Source of the DNA: Alnus glutinosa
Lineage: Eukaryota > Streptophyta > Magnoliopsida > Fagales > Betulaceae
Length of the DNA: 64,000 bases
Direction: 5' to 3'
Assembly (NCBI RefSeq): GCF_958979055.1
Contig: NC_084886.1
Location: 4,049,001-4,113,000 of the forward strand
The notes under the pieces were generated by a model. It made no database searches. It saw only the letters and a list, made by a program, of their open reading frames with translations, and had not been told where the DNA came from. Of the stretch, positions 10,734 to 22,757 are shown one piece after another. The number at the start of each line of letters is the position of its first letter. Position 1 is the first letter of the stretch. Both the position numbers and the translations under genes were made by a program.

Positions 10734-12983
10734 CTAGATGTCCAAGCCTTTGCTTTGCAAAAGAGGAACTTTAGGAGAAGATGACTCAGAGCAACAAACT
10801 CCCCTGTTTCCAATCGTCTCCTCTTCTTGGGATTGTCCCCATATCACAGCATAAAACCCAAGAGCTATTACAGCTGCTCCAATTACACTGCACAGTAATT
10901 AAATTGAACCATAATAGAGTTAAGAATAGTCCTTAATAATCCACTTAGCATAGCTTCACAGAATCATTACATTGAGATTTGAGAACTATACCTTCCAAGA
11001 TAAAGAGTGTCCCCAAGAAAAGGAATCCCCATGGCAACTGCAATGACAATCCCCAGTGGGCTAAACAATGCAACAAAGACAGGACCCTTCTTGCGACATG
11101 CCCATGTAACAGCAACACTACGTGCAGCTACCACCAAAACAGCCTGGAGAAAAAGCAAACCATAAGGAGTGATAGAAAATTATGATTCTATAACAAAGTA
11201 TCTCAGCTTCTCTATGCTTACCGAGTACCCTATGGCTATCAACTCCATATTAAACCCTAGTCTCCAAGCTTTTGGATCTTTCTCTGCAATTAGAGCGATC
11301 ACGGTAGATTGGAGGGTCGCAAAAATGCAACAAATGAGTGTTACAATCAACTCTGCAGGATACTCCCGAATAATCTGGGTCTGGATATGGTAAAAATAAA
11401 AATGGAGTTAATTTTATGAGATATAATGCCTGCAAGAAACGCATGACTTGAATGTTTAAACAAAGTTTACCTGAAGAATAAACAATGTTGCAAGGCATAA
11501 GCTACCAATGCTTAGGAGAAAGCCTCCAAGGAACCAATTTGGTTGCGCTGATAAAAGGACCTCATTGGGTTGAATATGGGGTGATGCAGCACTTGCGAGA
11601 GGCAGGCCTTTGTATAAAGTCACAATCAATGCCCCTGCGATGGACACAATGGTTCCAATACACTTGGCCAGACTGCTTTGGACTCTCAAGTCCAGCTTTT
11701 CCATCCTACAACCACAATTTGATTCAAGCCTTATTTTTCACATCTTTTGGAAGAATATTGGTGAATCATATATGTCTACAGAAAAGATAATGACTTCAAA
11801 AGTATTCTGCATTGGTTGATCTAATTGGAACCTTAAGAGGATTTGCATTAGTGTTTAAATGATTTTTTTCTATAATTCATTCCTTAATACTAAATGTAGA
11901 ATCTAATAACGAAATCTAGCATTGATTACAAGAGGGTCATTAGAACACCCTAAATGGTTGGTGATCCAAAGGGGGATGGACATTGGGCGCTCCCCAATTA
12001 AAAGGAAAAAATTGATTGTTAAATCAACAATTGTCTCCAAAGCTTAAGCTGATTAGAAACGTTAAATTTAATCATTTCATTAATACTTTAACTCTTCCTC
12101 AAAGACCATGTTAAATACTCACTTATTAATCATTAATAGCAACATTGTTCTACAAGATTATTTTAGCACAGAAAAGTATTAGGCAAAACCCAATAACATG
12201 CAGCTATGCACCCTTCACATTTGAGGGTGAAATTAAATGGGGGAAAAGCAAGCTAAGTCTATGATTGATAAATTCTGAAGTATATATACCCCCATTGTTT
12301 GGGTTAACAACAGAAATCGAACCAGCACAATTATGTGGCACATTCTGAGAGGTGACTTGCCACTGGTGCGAGTAGCTTTGGCTGTTTTAGCACCTGGAAC
12401 AGAGAGAAGGAGACGCACCTGGAGATGATGGCAAGTATGAAGGTAAAAGCCGGGGTCAGATCAACTATTGCTGAGGATAAAGTTGGAGAGCTGTACCCTA
12501 TGCCGGTGGACATCAAGGTCTGAACACAGCAACTATAAACCCGCCCAAAAATTATGATGGATAATAAATTAGTGTAATTCTGAAGAAAGATTAGAAACCC
12601 ATTTATGTCTTGCTATTATAATCTCAATTAAACAAGAAAAGTACCTTAGCAGGCCAAGAAGAAAGATTCTACACAAAACTGAAGAAGTTACTGGAGGAAG
12701 ACTTCTTTTTCTGCAAATCAAAGTAAAAAAAAAATGTTAAAGATCGAACAGCACTGTGCAGTGCAAAGTAGTTGTTGAGTTAGGAGAGTTGGAGCAGATG
12801 AATATGTGAACCTGTAAAAGATGATGGAAGCTGCAAGAAGGACGAAGATGGCGAGGGCGTTTGAGTAAACAACAAAAACAAAGTTACTCATCCCTCTACT
12901 CATAGCAGCTTTTAATATAGTGTTCATGCCCACTTCCACGAACTGTGTTGTCACCATTACTGCTGTTACTCCTAAGCCCCGCA

Positions 12984-12984
<1 letters not shown>
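10734..12984 (-). CDS. WAT1-related (MtN21/EamA-type) transporter, intact
   Basis: Seven exons join to 1,053 nt, or 350 residues plus stop: 12812-12984, 12645-12710, 12419-12532, 11471-11705, 11222-11380, 10992-11143 and 10734-10887. All junctions are GT-AG and every phase fits. The start is the ATG at 12984-12982 and the stop is TAG at 10736-10734. The protein has two EamA repeats and about ten hydrophobic helices. Landmarks are [15 protein letters not shown] and [12 protein letters not shown] in exon 1, [20 protein letters not shown] in exon 3, RMEKLDLR and VTLYKGLPL in exon 4, [11 protein letters not shown] in exon 5, and [17 protein letters not shown] in exon 6. Length and the seven-exon layout are normal for the family. 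These are membrane carriers; known members move auxin or amino acids, and the substrate here cannot be read from sequence. It is the one complete copy of the cluster, flanked by relics of its sisters. Confidence 0.93.

Positions 12985-13011
<27 letters not shown>
12985..13011. repeat. (CT)n tract abutting the start codon of the intact WAT1 gene
   Basis: On the transcribed strand this is a run of about 12 GA units ending directly at the ATG. It would lie in the 5' leader. Plant GAGA tracts near starts are sometimes regulatory (BPC protein binding), but no role is shown here. Confidence 0.6.
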
Positions 13012-13014
<3 letters not shown>

Positions 13015-13558
13015 CACTGCTAGTTTTCATGCACAGTGATGAACAAGTCAAACCCTCCTCAACCAGGAGGCCTTGCAAATTGGCACGTACGGTCTGAAAT
13101 ATCAAATATCTACTACTCAGTCTACTCCACTCACTCAGTCACTGTGATGTAAAATAAAACGAAATAACAATGAAAAAGTAATACGACAACTAAAGCGACC
13201 AAAAGTTGCTGCAATTATTCGCATCCACAAAACATGACCGGGGCTCTCGACATAGAGAGCATTTTATACTTTTTATAGTATTAAATTTTATAGATTTAAC
13301 GGTCAATGTGTTATTTTTTTATTTAAAATTTTTAAAATAATGTGACATTATGTATATTATTAGAGATAGTTAAAATTAAATATAAACCATAAAATAAATC
13401 ATGGAGAGTGGGCCGAGTGGCATACTTGATACTAACTCGACTCGGTTTTGCTCACCAATCTAGGCACGAAGCCATTGACCCAAAAGCCCAATGATCTCAG
13501 GAGGGTGTGTAACAAAGAATTTAAAAACTTAAAAACAAAATTTGTTTAAAATTTAAAA

Positions 13559-13928
13559 GGGATAAATATATTTTAACCCTCCAAACTACCATCCTTTCTC
13601 CGGATGGCCCCCCAAACTACCAGTGCTCAGATTCTGGCCCTCCAAACTTCCACTTTCTAATTTTTTGGCCCCATCCATCCATTTATGCCGTCAATTCTAA
13701 ACAAAATTTCAAAAATACCCCTCCTACACTTTGAAATTCCCACGGTTAAGGGAAGGGTATTTTCAAGTTTTTGGCCAATTTCTGTTAGAATTGACGGCAT
13801 AAATGGACGGATGGGGCCAAAAAATCAGAAAGTGGTAGTTTGGGGGGGGCCATAATCTAAGCATTGGCAGTTTGAGGGGCTATCTGGAGAAAGGGTAGTA
13901 GTTTAGGGGGCTAAAATATATTTTACCC
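13559..13928. mobile_element. 370-bp long-arm foldback MITE, Mutator-type duplication
   Basis: The whole element is an inverted repeat with arms of about 165 bp. The left end starts GGGATAAATATATTTTAACC and the right end closes GGGCTAAAATATATTTTACCC. The nine bases AATTTAAAA flank both ends exactly (13550-13558 and 13929-13937), which fits the Mutator superfamily. There is no coding capacity. If transcribed it would form a long hairpin. Confidence 0.8.
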
Positions 13929-14388
13929 AATTTAAAAACTTAAGAATTTTCACTCGATGTTCAATCTCTCTCTTAAAATTTAAAAACTTGCACAATGAGG
14001 TTTCAATTTATCAACATTTTAGGGTATAACCAACATTTTACATGTTAGCATTTTAAGTTAACAAAAAATTTAGAACGGTGTGGGGCTGAATGAAAGAGGC
14101 TACAATATTAGGGCCTTAGATTTTAAATTTTTAAAATTTAGAGAGAAATTAAAAATTGCATAAATGTGGTAAGTAAAATTTTCCGTAACATTTATAAACG
14201 TAACACGTGTAACTAATAACGAAAGTCTATTTTATTATCAACCCCATCGACTTTATTAGAGTCACCAATCAGCCTAGTCATTATCAAAAGTGATCAAAAC
14301 CCCAATACACCTCTCAAAAGCCAAAATTGGTGAGATCAGGAGCTACGTCAGTAGATTTTTTTATTTTATTTAATTAACCTTGATTTCG

Positions 14389-14423
<35 letters not shown>

Positions 14424-14619
14424 GCTTGAAAATGACTTGTTATTTTTATTTTTATTCTTTGGTTGGGGGGGGGGGAGAGGAAGACATGAGATTCAAAACG
14501 AAATTTTTTTATAATCCTAAAAAATTACCCGGTTTGGTCGCATTTAAGTAAAGAAAATTCATATGCTCGTGAGTATTTGAATTTCTTCGACTTCTTCTTT
14601 GGTGGGAATGTGAATTCTA

Positions 14620-15239
14620 TTGTAGACTTTGTTCGCCGTCAGCCTCTGTTCCTGCTGCTTCATTCACCAGCGACGTTGAACTTCCACGCTCGGAGCGTGG
14701 TCTGCACGTGTTGAGGGTTTGGTTTGCGCGTGAGGGCCACGATCACCTCTCTGGCCGGTGGGATGGTGTTTTCGGGAAGGAATGCTGATTGGCTGCAGCA
14801 GGGGTGGCCCGGAGTGCGGCGCATGTTTTACACGCGCCAGTGTCTGGGTTGCTCTTCACTGCCGGCTTAGCGTTTTGTTGTCTGTCTGTTTTGTATATTC
14901 TTACTTTCTTTCACAGTTTACTATTGTAATGGGCTGAAAATTACTTGAGCATTTAGGTGGCTTGAAAGCTAGACCAGGCTTTCTCATTTTTAGATGGGTG
15001 GTGCTTTATTGTTTAGAGAATGCTATATTTTTGTTCATGTAATTTTAGCTTGTTGCTTTAGTAACTGCTTTAAATTAGGTTTGATCCTAACTTGGGGTTT
15101 AGAGATTCTTTATCTCTATTCCCTACCTTCAACCTTTGGGTTTGTGCTGTAGATGTTGAGATTGGGTTATTTGCCTTCGGGCTCTTGTATTTGCCTTCGG
15201 GCTTTTATTGAATGAATGTCCCTGTTCAAAAAAAAAAAA
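14620..15239 (+). mobile_element. 5'-truncated non-LTR retroelement 3' end
   Basis: The segment ends in a repeated TTTGCCTTCGGGCT phrase, then TGAATGAATGTCCCTGTTC and a poly(A) tail. It shares its body with the element at 30422-31440 on the opposite strand: a block reading CCACGCTCGGAGCGTGG, then TTTCACAGTTTACTATTGTA, then GCATTTAGGTGGC. It is locally GC-rich against an AT-rich background. No duplication was found at its ends. Confidence 0.65.
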
Positions 15240-15831
15240 TTTCCTTACAATTTTATTTTATTTTATTTTACGCCCTAAGCACCCTATTAGTAGGCCCTTT
15301 CATTTTTCAGAAGCACAAACAAACTACAGTCAAGACAGAAGAGCAATGCTTGTTTGGCTGACTATATATTAATCCATGTATTCTTTAGATTTTTTCAATC
15401 CCCAAACCCTAATGAACCTCTTTTAATTAAATAATGGTATTTCTTCTTCTTTTTCTATTCAATTAATTTTATTTTATTTTTGGTAAAGAATTGTCCTTTG
15501 GTTGATGTAGGTACGTTATGTAGTTGATGAAATCCAAATCCATGGGCTTGCTAGACAACCAAGAATATACCATTCTTGGTCTAGCTTTTTCTTTCATTGC
15601 TTAGGACCCGAACCAAAAACCAAGCCCACATGCACCTCAGTCTCAAACTGTTTGGTAAAACGTTATGGGCCTCAAGCTAAGCCCAAGGTTAGTGATAGGT
15701 ATAAGTGGCATGAAAAGGAATTTTAACTCTTAAGTACTTTTAATAAGGGATCTTCTTATAAACAAATGAAGTATGCTTTCGAGATATTTGAATATACAAG
15801 CTTTCTTAGTGTCAAACTAAGGATCTTTTTC

Positions 15832-16022
15832 ATGTCCCAAAATTTGGGACCAGACCCTCTTTAGTTGAGAGAGAAGCCGGAGAGGAATCGATCATTTATA
15901 CACATGAGCGTTTTTATAATTTCATACCATGTAAAATTACAAAAATATCATTGTGTATAAAGGATCAGCTCATCTACAGTTCCTCTCAACTGAAAAGGAT
16001 CCTGGTCCCAAATTTTGACACT
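15832..16022. repeat. Foldback MITE
   Basis: CCCAAAATTTGGGACCAGA and CTTTAGTTGAGAGAGA on the left are mirrored by CCTCTCAACTGAAAAGGATC and TGGTCCCAAATTTTGACA on the right. This makes a terminal inverted repeat of about 45 bp. Exact ends and duplication are unclear. Confidence 0.55.
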
Positions 16023-16089
16023 CATTGAACATGATGGAGATCTTATTTTGGATCCCTCGTTGGCTCGTTATACTAGCAATTAGTTGGTA

Positions 16090-16362
16090 AGCTGATTTAT
16101 TTAACTATCATTAATTAGATCAGAGTTAGCCTACACAATACATGTGTTAAGTTAGTTTACAGACAAGCCACACGTCTTACTTAGAGGCAGCACATGAAGT
16201 GTTACCATACATTAAGCACTCACTGGTTCAAGAAATTTTCTTATTAGCCACAAACAACATTGAGTTACATGCATTTTGTGATGTTGATTGGGCACGATGC
16301 ATAAACACTCGAATATCAGTTACAGGGTATTGCATTCTCCTTAGAGAATCACTTATTTAATA
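16090..16362 (+). pseudogene. Ty1/copia retrotransposon RNase H relic
   Basis: One plus-strand frame reads LEAAHEVLPYIKHSL, then ELHAFCDVDWARC and TRISVTGYCILL, the diagnostic copia polyprotein end where reverse transcriptase passes into RNase H (family pattern A-CDADWA-C and S-TGYC). Upstream codons in the same frame contain stops, and no LTR, integrase or protease was found. It is a solitary fossil fragment. Confidence 0.7.
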
Positions 16363-16429
16363 AGAGACTTTGAAGCAAAAATAAAAATAAAAAATGTTAA
16401 GAGTTATAACCTTTCCTTGTCGCGGGATT

Positions 16430-18505
16430 ATTCGATTATAAATTTTAATAAAAAAATTTATTTTAACCCATGACTTTTATCACTTTTGCAATCACCCCTC
16501 AAACTTAATTTTTTTTTTAATTTAGTGTATCTAATTTTAAAAATTTACAATGTCACACTTCCTATAAGGGGTTTGAGGTTAAATCAAACAGTAAAAGACT
16601 AAAATAACCTTTATAATTCTGTAAAATTTATAAAAATACAAAAATACCTTTTAAAAAAGAAGAAGCTTGCACAATGAGTCTAGTAACACAAGGTGGGTCA
16701 CCAGACCCCGAGACCGATGGTGGGGTTGGGTATTTTAGAAATTTTCAAAGCTTCCGTTAGAATTTAACAAAAAAAAACATAATGGTTGAATGATATTTCA
16801 AATTCTTTTGAAGTTAAATACATTAAATTAAGAGTTTTTGAAATTTGAGCGGCAATTGGAAAAACGATTAATGTTAAAAAAATTAAGTGAAATTTTTTCA
16901 AAATTGTAACAAATTAAAGGAGACGTACCATCATATCGGTTTTGGCCGCTATGATGTTGTGGAAGGCATTCATTAGACGGTGATTCGAGTTTGGGCACAT
17001 GAATATGCAAAAATAATTTAAGGACAGGTTAGTGCTTGAGAGAGCAGAAGCACGTGGATTATGCCCCCATTTTACTTCAATAAGTACTAGAATCTGGCCT
17101 ACTCAAGTCCTTAGTATGTGTACAGTGTACACCATCATTATGGTATACCATCAATTACCTCGTACGTCCTTGTCATCAATGAGTTGGCCGGGAATATTTA
17201 TGAGATAACCAAAAGCTCTCTATAATTCATCGACTTAATTTGTTCTTGTCTGCCGGGGAAAATGGATATGTTAGTAGATAGGATCATTAGACTTTGCTGA
17301 CGAAACAAGCCAAGGAAAATGGAAATAGGAAATGGATATATATTAATTATTTATAATCAAGATTAAAGTTAATATATTTAATGGTGTATATGATTTTATA
17401 TTATTTAAAATTTTAAAACGTGTGTTAATATTGACTTCATATATATCGTTAAATATTGTATCAAATGGAAATGATTATATTCCAAAAAAAAGAAGGATAA
17501 TAATTGAAATATATGCAAACTAATAACCTAGAACGTGGATGTACATCTTTTTTTATTCAATAAAGTTTATTGAAATATAACTAAAAGTTGAAAAAATAAC
17601 TTTGGCATCAAATTTGTACACATTCTTCAATATCTAATGCATGACTTCTGCTGTGAAAGAAAAATGTGCATGTTCGATCTTTTGCAATATCTATGGGTTG
17701 ATTTGCATATATAATCAGTAATTTCTTTTGGGTAATGTTATACACCACGTTTTTATCCCACTTTGTTGATATAATATTTTCAATTAGTTCTTGATTTTTT
17801 TTTTTTAACAATAGTCCAAAAGATGATTGACAATACCGTATCGGTAAAATAGAATAAAGTGTAGTTTCTAATATTTTTCATCCCTCTTCTATACTCGATC
17901 TTGATAGATAACGAGTGTTAGCTAGAATATTAATTAAATTATTAAATGCACTCTTTCATATGATCGGCTTAAGTTTTTAGGATAAATAATGATTTAAGAT
18001 CAAAGCCGAAGTCTTGAGTTCGATCGAACATTGATTCTATATTTTATTCTCATTTCAATTAAATTAGTTCACCCCTTGTCTGATTTCACATGTAAAAAAA
18101 TAGTGTTTAAATATTAATTAACTCATTAAATTCATAATTTTTTATAACTTAAACTTTTAAAATAAGCAATAATTTACAAACAAGGCCATTCTTTCTCCTC
18201 TAATGTGTTGTACATGTATGGAACTTTTTCATGTGCTAAAAACAAAACGTACGTGCATATAATTTTGTAAGTATAGTCGTAGTCTAGCTAACGTCATCCA
18301 TCCAGGATCGACATGCATTCTTCTTCCACATAATGATAGATTGCCAATTTGGAAATTTCTTACCATTATGAAGATTTGAAAAGATATGGGAGTGTATCAT
18401 TTCAGATGCAAAGAATGAGTGCAGCAAGTACGTACTTGAACATTAAAACTAGTGTTTTTCCTAATATGATCGACCGGGAGATTGAGATAGATTGAGATGA
18501 TTATC
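16430..18505. other. Gene-free AT-rich spacer
   Basis: No coding sequence is supported. Around 16.45-16.65 kb there is one arm of a foldback family (CACTTTTGCAATCACCCCTC) that is seen complete near 22.3-23.3 kb. A dispersed repeat lies at about 17.93-18.18 kb. Confidence 0.45.
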
Positions 18506-19650
18506 CAAATTACACTTAATTAACGTGAGAGAGTTTATAAATAACTTATCTCTTTAAATAAGTTTTGATTTGTTTGGCTGCATGTTCGTACAGATAAGTT
18601 TCATATAAATTCTCTTACGATTGATGTTCAAATTGTACATTAGTAAGATGCCTAACATTCGACTGTCTGCCTATCAAACAAAAATATTAGTGTTGTGAAG
18701 TTGGTAGGTATTAGCAACCATGGCGTGACACATACGTATCAAATGTTACACTGATCAAACCCGTGCAATTACAGTTAACGTGAGAGAGTTTATACCTAAC
18801 TTGTTTGTCTAAATAAGTTTTGATTTGCTTGACTACCTCTTCGGTAGGGGTGGACGTCAGTTCGGTAGGCGGTTAAGTCGGTTAAGTTAACTTTGTCGGT
18901 AGGAGGTCAATGTTGATTCGGTTGCGGTTTGGTAGGCGGTAGTTGGATAATTTGTCCACCCTTACTCTTCGGACATATAAGTTTAATTCAAATAAACTCT
19001 CTTACAATTGATGTCCAAATTGTATATTAGTTAGACGCCTAGCTAACACTCGACTGCCTGTCAAACAAAAAGATTAGTGTCGTGAAGTTGGTAAGTATTG
19101 GCAACCATGGCGTAACATGTACGTATCAAATGTCACACTGATGATCAAACTCGTGCAATTACAATTAATGTGAGAGAATTTATAAATAACTTATATATCT
19201 AACTAAATAAGTTTTGATTTGTTCGACTACCTATTCGGATAGATAAGTTTAATTCATATAAACTCTCTTATGTACAATTGATGTCCAAACTTTACATTAG
19301 TTATAAGATGTTTTACACGTACTGATCAACTGTCTGTCAAACAAAAAGATTAGTGTTGTGAAGTTGGTAAGTATTGGCAATCAAAGCGTGACACGTACAT
19401 ATGAGATGTCACATTGATCAAACACGTGCAATTACAATTAATGTGAGAGTTTATTTATGCATAACTTATTTACTCGACTAGCTGTGGAGACAAATAAGTT
19501 TCATACAAACTCTTTTTTATGATTTCTTTCGGATGCCTAAGACTGAGCTAGCTGTCTGTGTGTCAAACAAAAAGATTAAGTGTTGTGGAGTTGGTAGGCA
19601 ATGGCAACGATGGTGTGGCGCGTATCAGATGAACAGTCAAACCCGTGGAA
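18506..19650. repeat. Diverged tandem array of about four ~260-bp units
   Basis: Units begin near 18506, 18763, 19153 and 19426, each with GTGCAATTACAATTAA-like text and GTGAGAGAGTTTATA. Each then carries AAATAAGTTTTGATTTG, TCAAACAAAAAGATTAGTGT, GTGAAGTTGGTAAGTATTGG and a CCATGGCGTGACA block. Spacing is about 257, 390 and 273 nt; the 390-nt unit carries a 120-bp MITE plus its 8-bp duplication, leaving about 262 nt. The last unit is partial. No open frame runs through the units. Confidence 0.8.
18845..18964. mobile_element. 120-bp hAT-type MITE with perfect 8-bp duplication
   Basis: The element starts TAGGGGTGGACG and ends TTTGTCCACCCTTA, an inverted repeat. CTCTTCGG flanks both sides exactly (18837-18844 and 18965-18972). 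The interior is a GGTTAAGTCGGTTAAGTT and GGTAGGCGGT repeat-like text. It sits within the second unit of the tandem array and is absent from the other units, so it arrived after the array formed. Confidence 0.9.
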
Positions 19651-20547
19651 ATAACATGACACGAGGTGTGGAAGAAAGATGCAGCTGTCGCTCGAGAGGG
19701 GGACTGGCTTTAAAAAGTACATGGTGAAGTATTAGTAATTTTGTACCGCGCTGGTTGAATGCTTTGGACGCGCGCGTACGTAGCAGAGGGAGGGAGAGGG
19801 ACTGGACAGAGCAACCCATTGGCTGCTACTACTCATCTACGCCCCCACAACTCTCTGACGCATACAAAATATTGCATAAAGAAAGAAGCAAAAGCTTTTG
19901 CTACCCTGGCGACCACTGCGCGTACTGGTTACCCCGGCCCCCTCCCCCCCCCCTCCCCACCTCTCTGCACACTGCTCTGCCCTCATGGTTAGTTTACTGT
20001 TTGGTTTTTGTGGTCCCTTTGTCCTTCCTATGTAGTGCCCTAACGCTGGGTTCCAATTCATTTACACTTCTCTCATGTGAACGTCGACATTTCTGCATTA
20101 ACGTTTTCTAATTGAGTGCCACTCTGTCTCTATCTCCACTATATTCTGCCATTCTTTGTACTGCCTTTTCTCCATTAATTTTATGTTTGGCTCCTTTTAA
20201 ATTCACTCTTTTATACTTATATATATTCTGCTTTGATATCTTAATTGATATATGTCTGTCCTTTAACCATGCGAAGATAATTAACGATTGTACTATACTA
20301 TGCAGTCGACATAAAAAAAAAAAAAACCCATAAATTAATTGGACGATTTTTTTGGATTTATCTCATTTCGTTCCAAAATGTGGGTCTATGATTGTTGCCC
20401 TTGCTTTTCAACTACCGGTCATCGCTCAAGACTCGAGGAATATTATTGCCTCCATCGTCTTGGAGATCTTCTTTGCTAGCTATTCCCGCTTCTTCTTGTT
20501 GTAAAGCTAGAAATGCCGATCAAAATGTAAATTTATGTGTCCGATTT
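19651..20547. other. Spacer without supported gene
   Basis: The stretch contains a C-rich patch (about 19935-19960) and overlapping short open frames at 19755-20111. These have low-complexity proline content and no recognisable domain. No RNA gene was recognised. Confidence 0.4.
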
Positions 20548-21426
20548 TAGGGGTGTAAACGAGCCGATCCTAAACGAGTATTGACTGTTCGGGCTCGGTT
20601 CATTTATGTAATAGTGAAGCTCGAACTCGAGCTCGAGCTCGGTCATTTTGGTCGATTCCGAGCTCGAGTACTTGGCTTGAGCTCGGCCCGTATCATACAA
20701 TTCAAATTATTTATTTTAGCAATAAAAAATAAATAATCCATTTATGATCATATGATGTAAGTATTATCGTATAAATGTATGGTCATATGATTCATACAAT
20801 CTAACAATTCATATACTCTTAGATCTTGGATCACGTGATGATGGTGATGTGATGATTCATAAGTATCGAATGATAATACTTATTAGTTATAACATTAGAT
20901 ATAGTGGATCAATGATTACATGTCATATAATCCTATTATATTACATAAATAATATAATATGAATCATATGATTAAGTATTTAAATTGTCATTGTATCATA
21001 TGATTAAGTGATTAACAATTAAGTATTAATATTATTCACTTTTATTATTTTATATACATCTTTATATAACAAAATTAACAAGTATAACCAATTAATATTT
21101 ATTGAAAATTTTTATTTGTTACTTAATTTATGCTTACATATAGTATATTGTTTATTAATATACCATATTATAAAAATAAGTTATATATTAACAAATTAAT
21201 ATATAACTTTTATATATATACACACACATACGAGTCGAACCTTATATGAGCAGGTTCATGAGTTTTAATTGAATCGAGCCGAGTTTATACGAGTTTGCAT
21301 CGTTTAATAATCGAATTTGATTTCGTGTTTATGAGTAACTCATTCAATAATCGATTCGAGCGCAAGTCGAGTTTATTTGAACTGATATTGAATAATTTCA
21401 CAAGTAGCTCAGCTCATTTACCCCTA
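20548..21426. mobile_element. Inverted-repeat element with GAGCCGAGCTCG-type ends
   Basis: The left end is TAGGGGTGTAAACGAGCCGA and the right end closes CAGCTCATTTACCCCTA, an imperfect terminal inverted repeat. The subterminal parts repeat GAGCTCGAGCTCG-like text. The middle ~600 bp is very AT-rich and has no gene. No matching duplication was seen. This end signature is common in eudicot genomes. Confidence 0.55.
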
Positions 21427-21566
21427 GTGGAGATGGGGTCATATTGCCTTTGAGCCATGGCCCACCAACGTGGCGATCTATTGGATAAGCATATGCAGTT
21501 ACCGAGTTACGTACCACAATATGAGATTCTGAAATAGCATGTACCACATTTGTCACATAAAAACCT

Positions 21567-21567
21567 G

Positions 21568-21601
<34 letters not shown>
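21567..21601. repeat. Poly(A) tract
   Basis: A run of about 34 A lies just downstream of the previous element. It could be the tail of a retroelement, but no body upstream was recognised. Confidence 0.7.
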
Positions 21602-21605
<4 letters not shown>

Positions 21606-22240
21606 CAACGTTAGTCTTCACTCTTCAGCATTCGGGGTCCCAAAACGCTGGGCCTGATCCGTTTCACGACGGAGGAGAAACCCTAATCCACCTTATAAAC
21701 CAAAAATAAAATAAAAATAAAAATGAGGGTGTGAAAAGTGAAAAGTGAAAACATTTAAAATGCTTTAGACATATATCAGTTTAATTTCTCCTTTATCCTT
21801 TGATATATACATATAAACTAATAGAAATTTCTGTACAAAATGAAATTACTAGCGGTAATTAATATGGTTTGACATGAAAGAGTGAGATTAATGTTGGAGA
21901 CAATATATATTTGAAGGAGTGACAAATTAAAAAAATGAAGGCAGTAATTAATCACAAAGTCTTAGACATATAATATAATATGGTTGGTAGTTAGGGGGAA
22001 GATGCAAAGTGTCTTTCTATGATTATTTAGTCCTTATCAGTTATCATGTGAGGAGCCAATGAGGCGAGGGGGCAGTGTATGTGTGATTAGATAAAATGTC
22101 CCTATCTCTTGGTACCCTGCATATCTCACTCATGGTGTCCTCAACCACGTACACACCGCTAGATGCCTATTCCATCTCTCTATGATTGCGAGTCCATTTC
22201 ATTTCTCTGTTGGCAAAAGAGTCTTGCATCATCAAAAGCT

Positions 22241-22271
22241 GCTCCCCACCCCCACCCCCACCCCCACCCCA
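22241..22271. repeat. (CCCCCA)n short tandem repeat
   Basis: Four to five units of CCCCCA or CCCCACC lie in a row on the plus strand, so the minus strand is G-rich. Confidence 0.75.
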
Positions 22272-22295
22272 TTTGCTATAGATATTTTTATTTAA

Positions 22296-22757
22296 GGGAA
22301 AAATTTTATTTATAATTTATGATATTTTATCACTTTTATAAAAAATATTTAAACTTTAAAAAGTATTAATTTAGAGTATTCAACTATTCATCTTTTAATT
22401 TTATTTTATTTTTTTCAATTTCAACCGTCCGTTAAAAATTTATGTTAAATTCTATAAAATTTTTCAAAATATCATTGTGTTTATTTTTCAAAATAAAGTT
22501 ATAAAAAATTTCAAAGATTCAGGCATGAGTATTTTTGCAAATTCTGTTAAATTCTTACCAACATCTAAATCCTAGCATTTTTTTTTCTTAAAAAAATATG
22601 CGTATTTTGGGAACTTTGACAGGATTTTATGAAAAATTCTAACAGAGGGTTGAAATTGAAAAAAATTGAAAGATAAATACCCTAAATTGTCACTTTTTAA
22701 AGTTTTAGTACCTTTTTACAAAAGTGATGAAAGATTAGGGTTATAAGTGAAGTTCTC
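22296..22757. repeat. Foldback MITE, first of an adjacent pair
   Basis: A left arm containing ATCACTTTTATAAAAAATAT and AAACTTTAAAAAGTATTAAT is mirrored by a right arm containing GTCACTTTTTAAAGTTTTAG and ACAAAAGTGATGAAAGATTA. Arms are about 150 bp. Confidence 0.6.

Noticed and set aside
19755..20111. 118-codon open frame with a Pro run
   Set aside because: The Pro run is a translated poly(C) patch and the frame overlaps another of similar length. It has no family match by eye.
22241..22271. CRISPR-like or telomere-like array
   Set aside because: It is a short simple repeat with no spacers and does not match the plant telomere unit.
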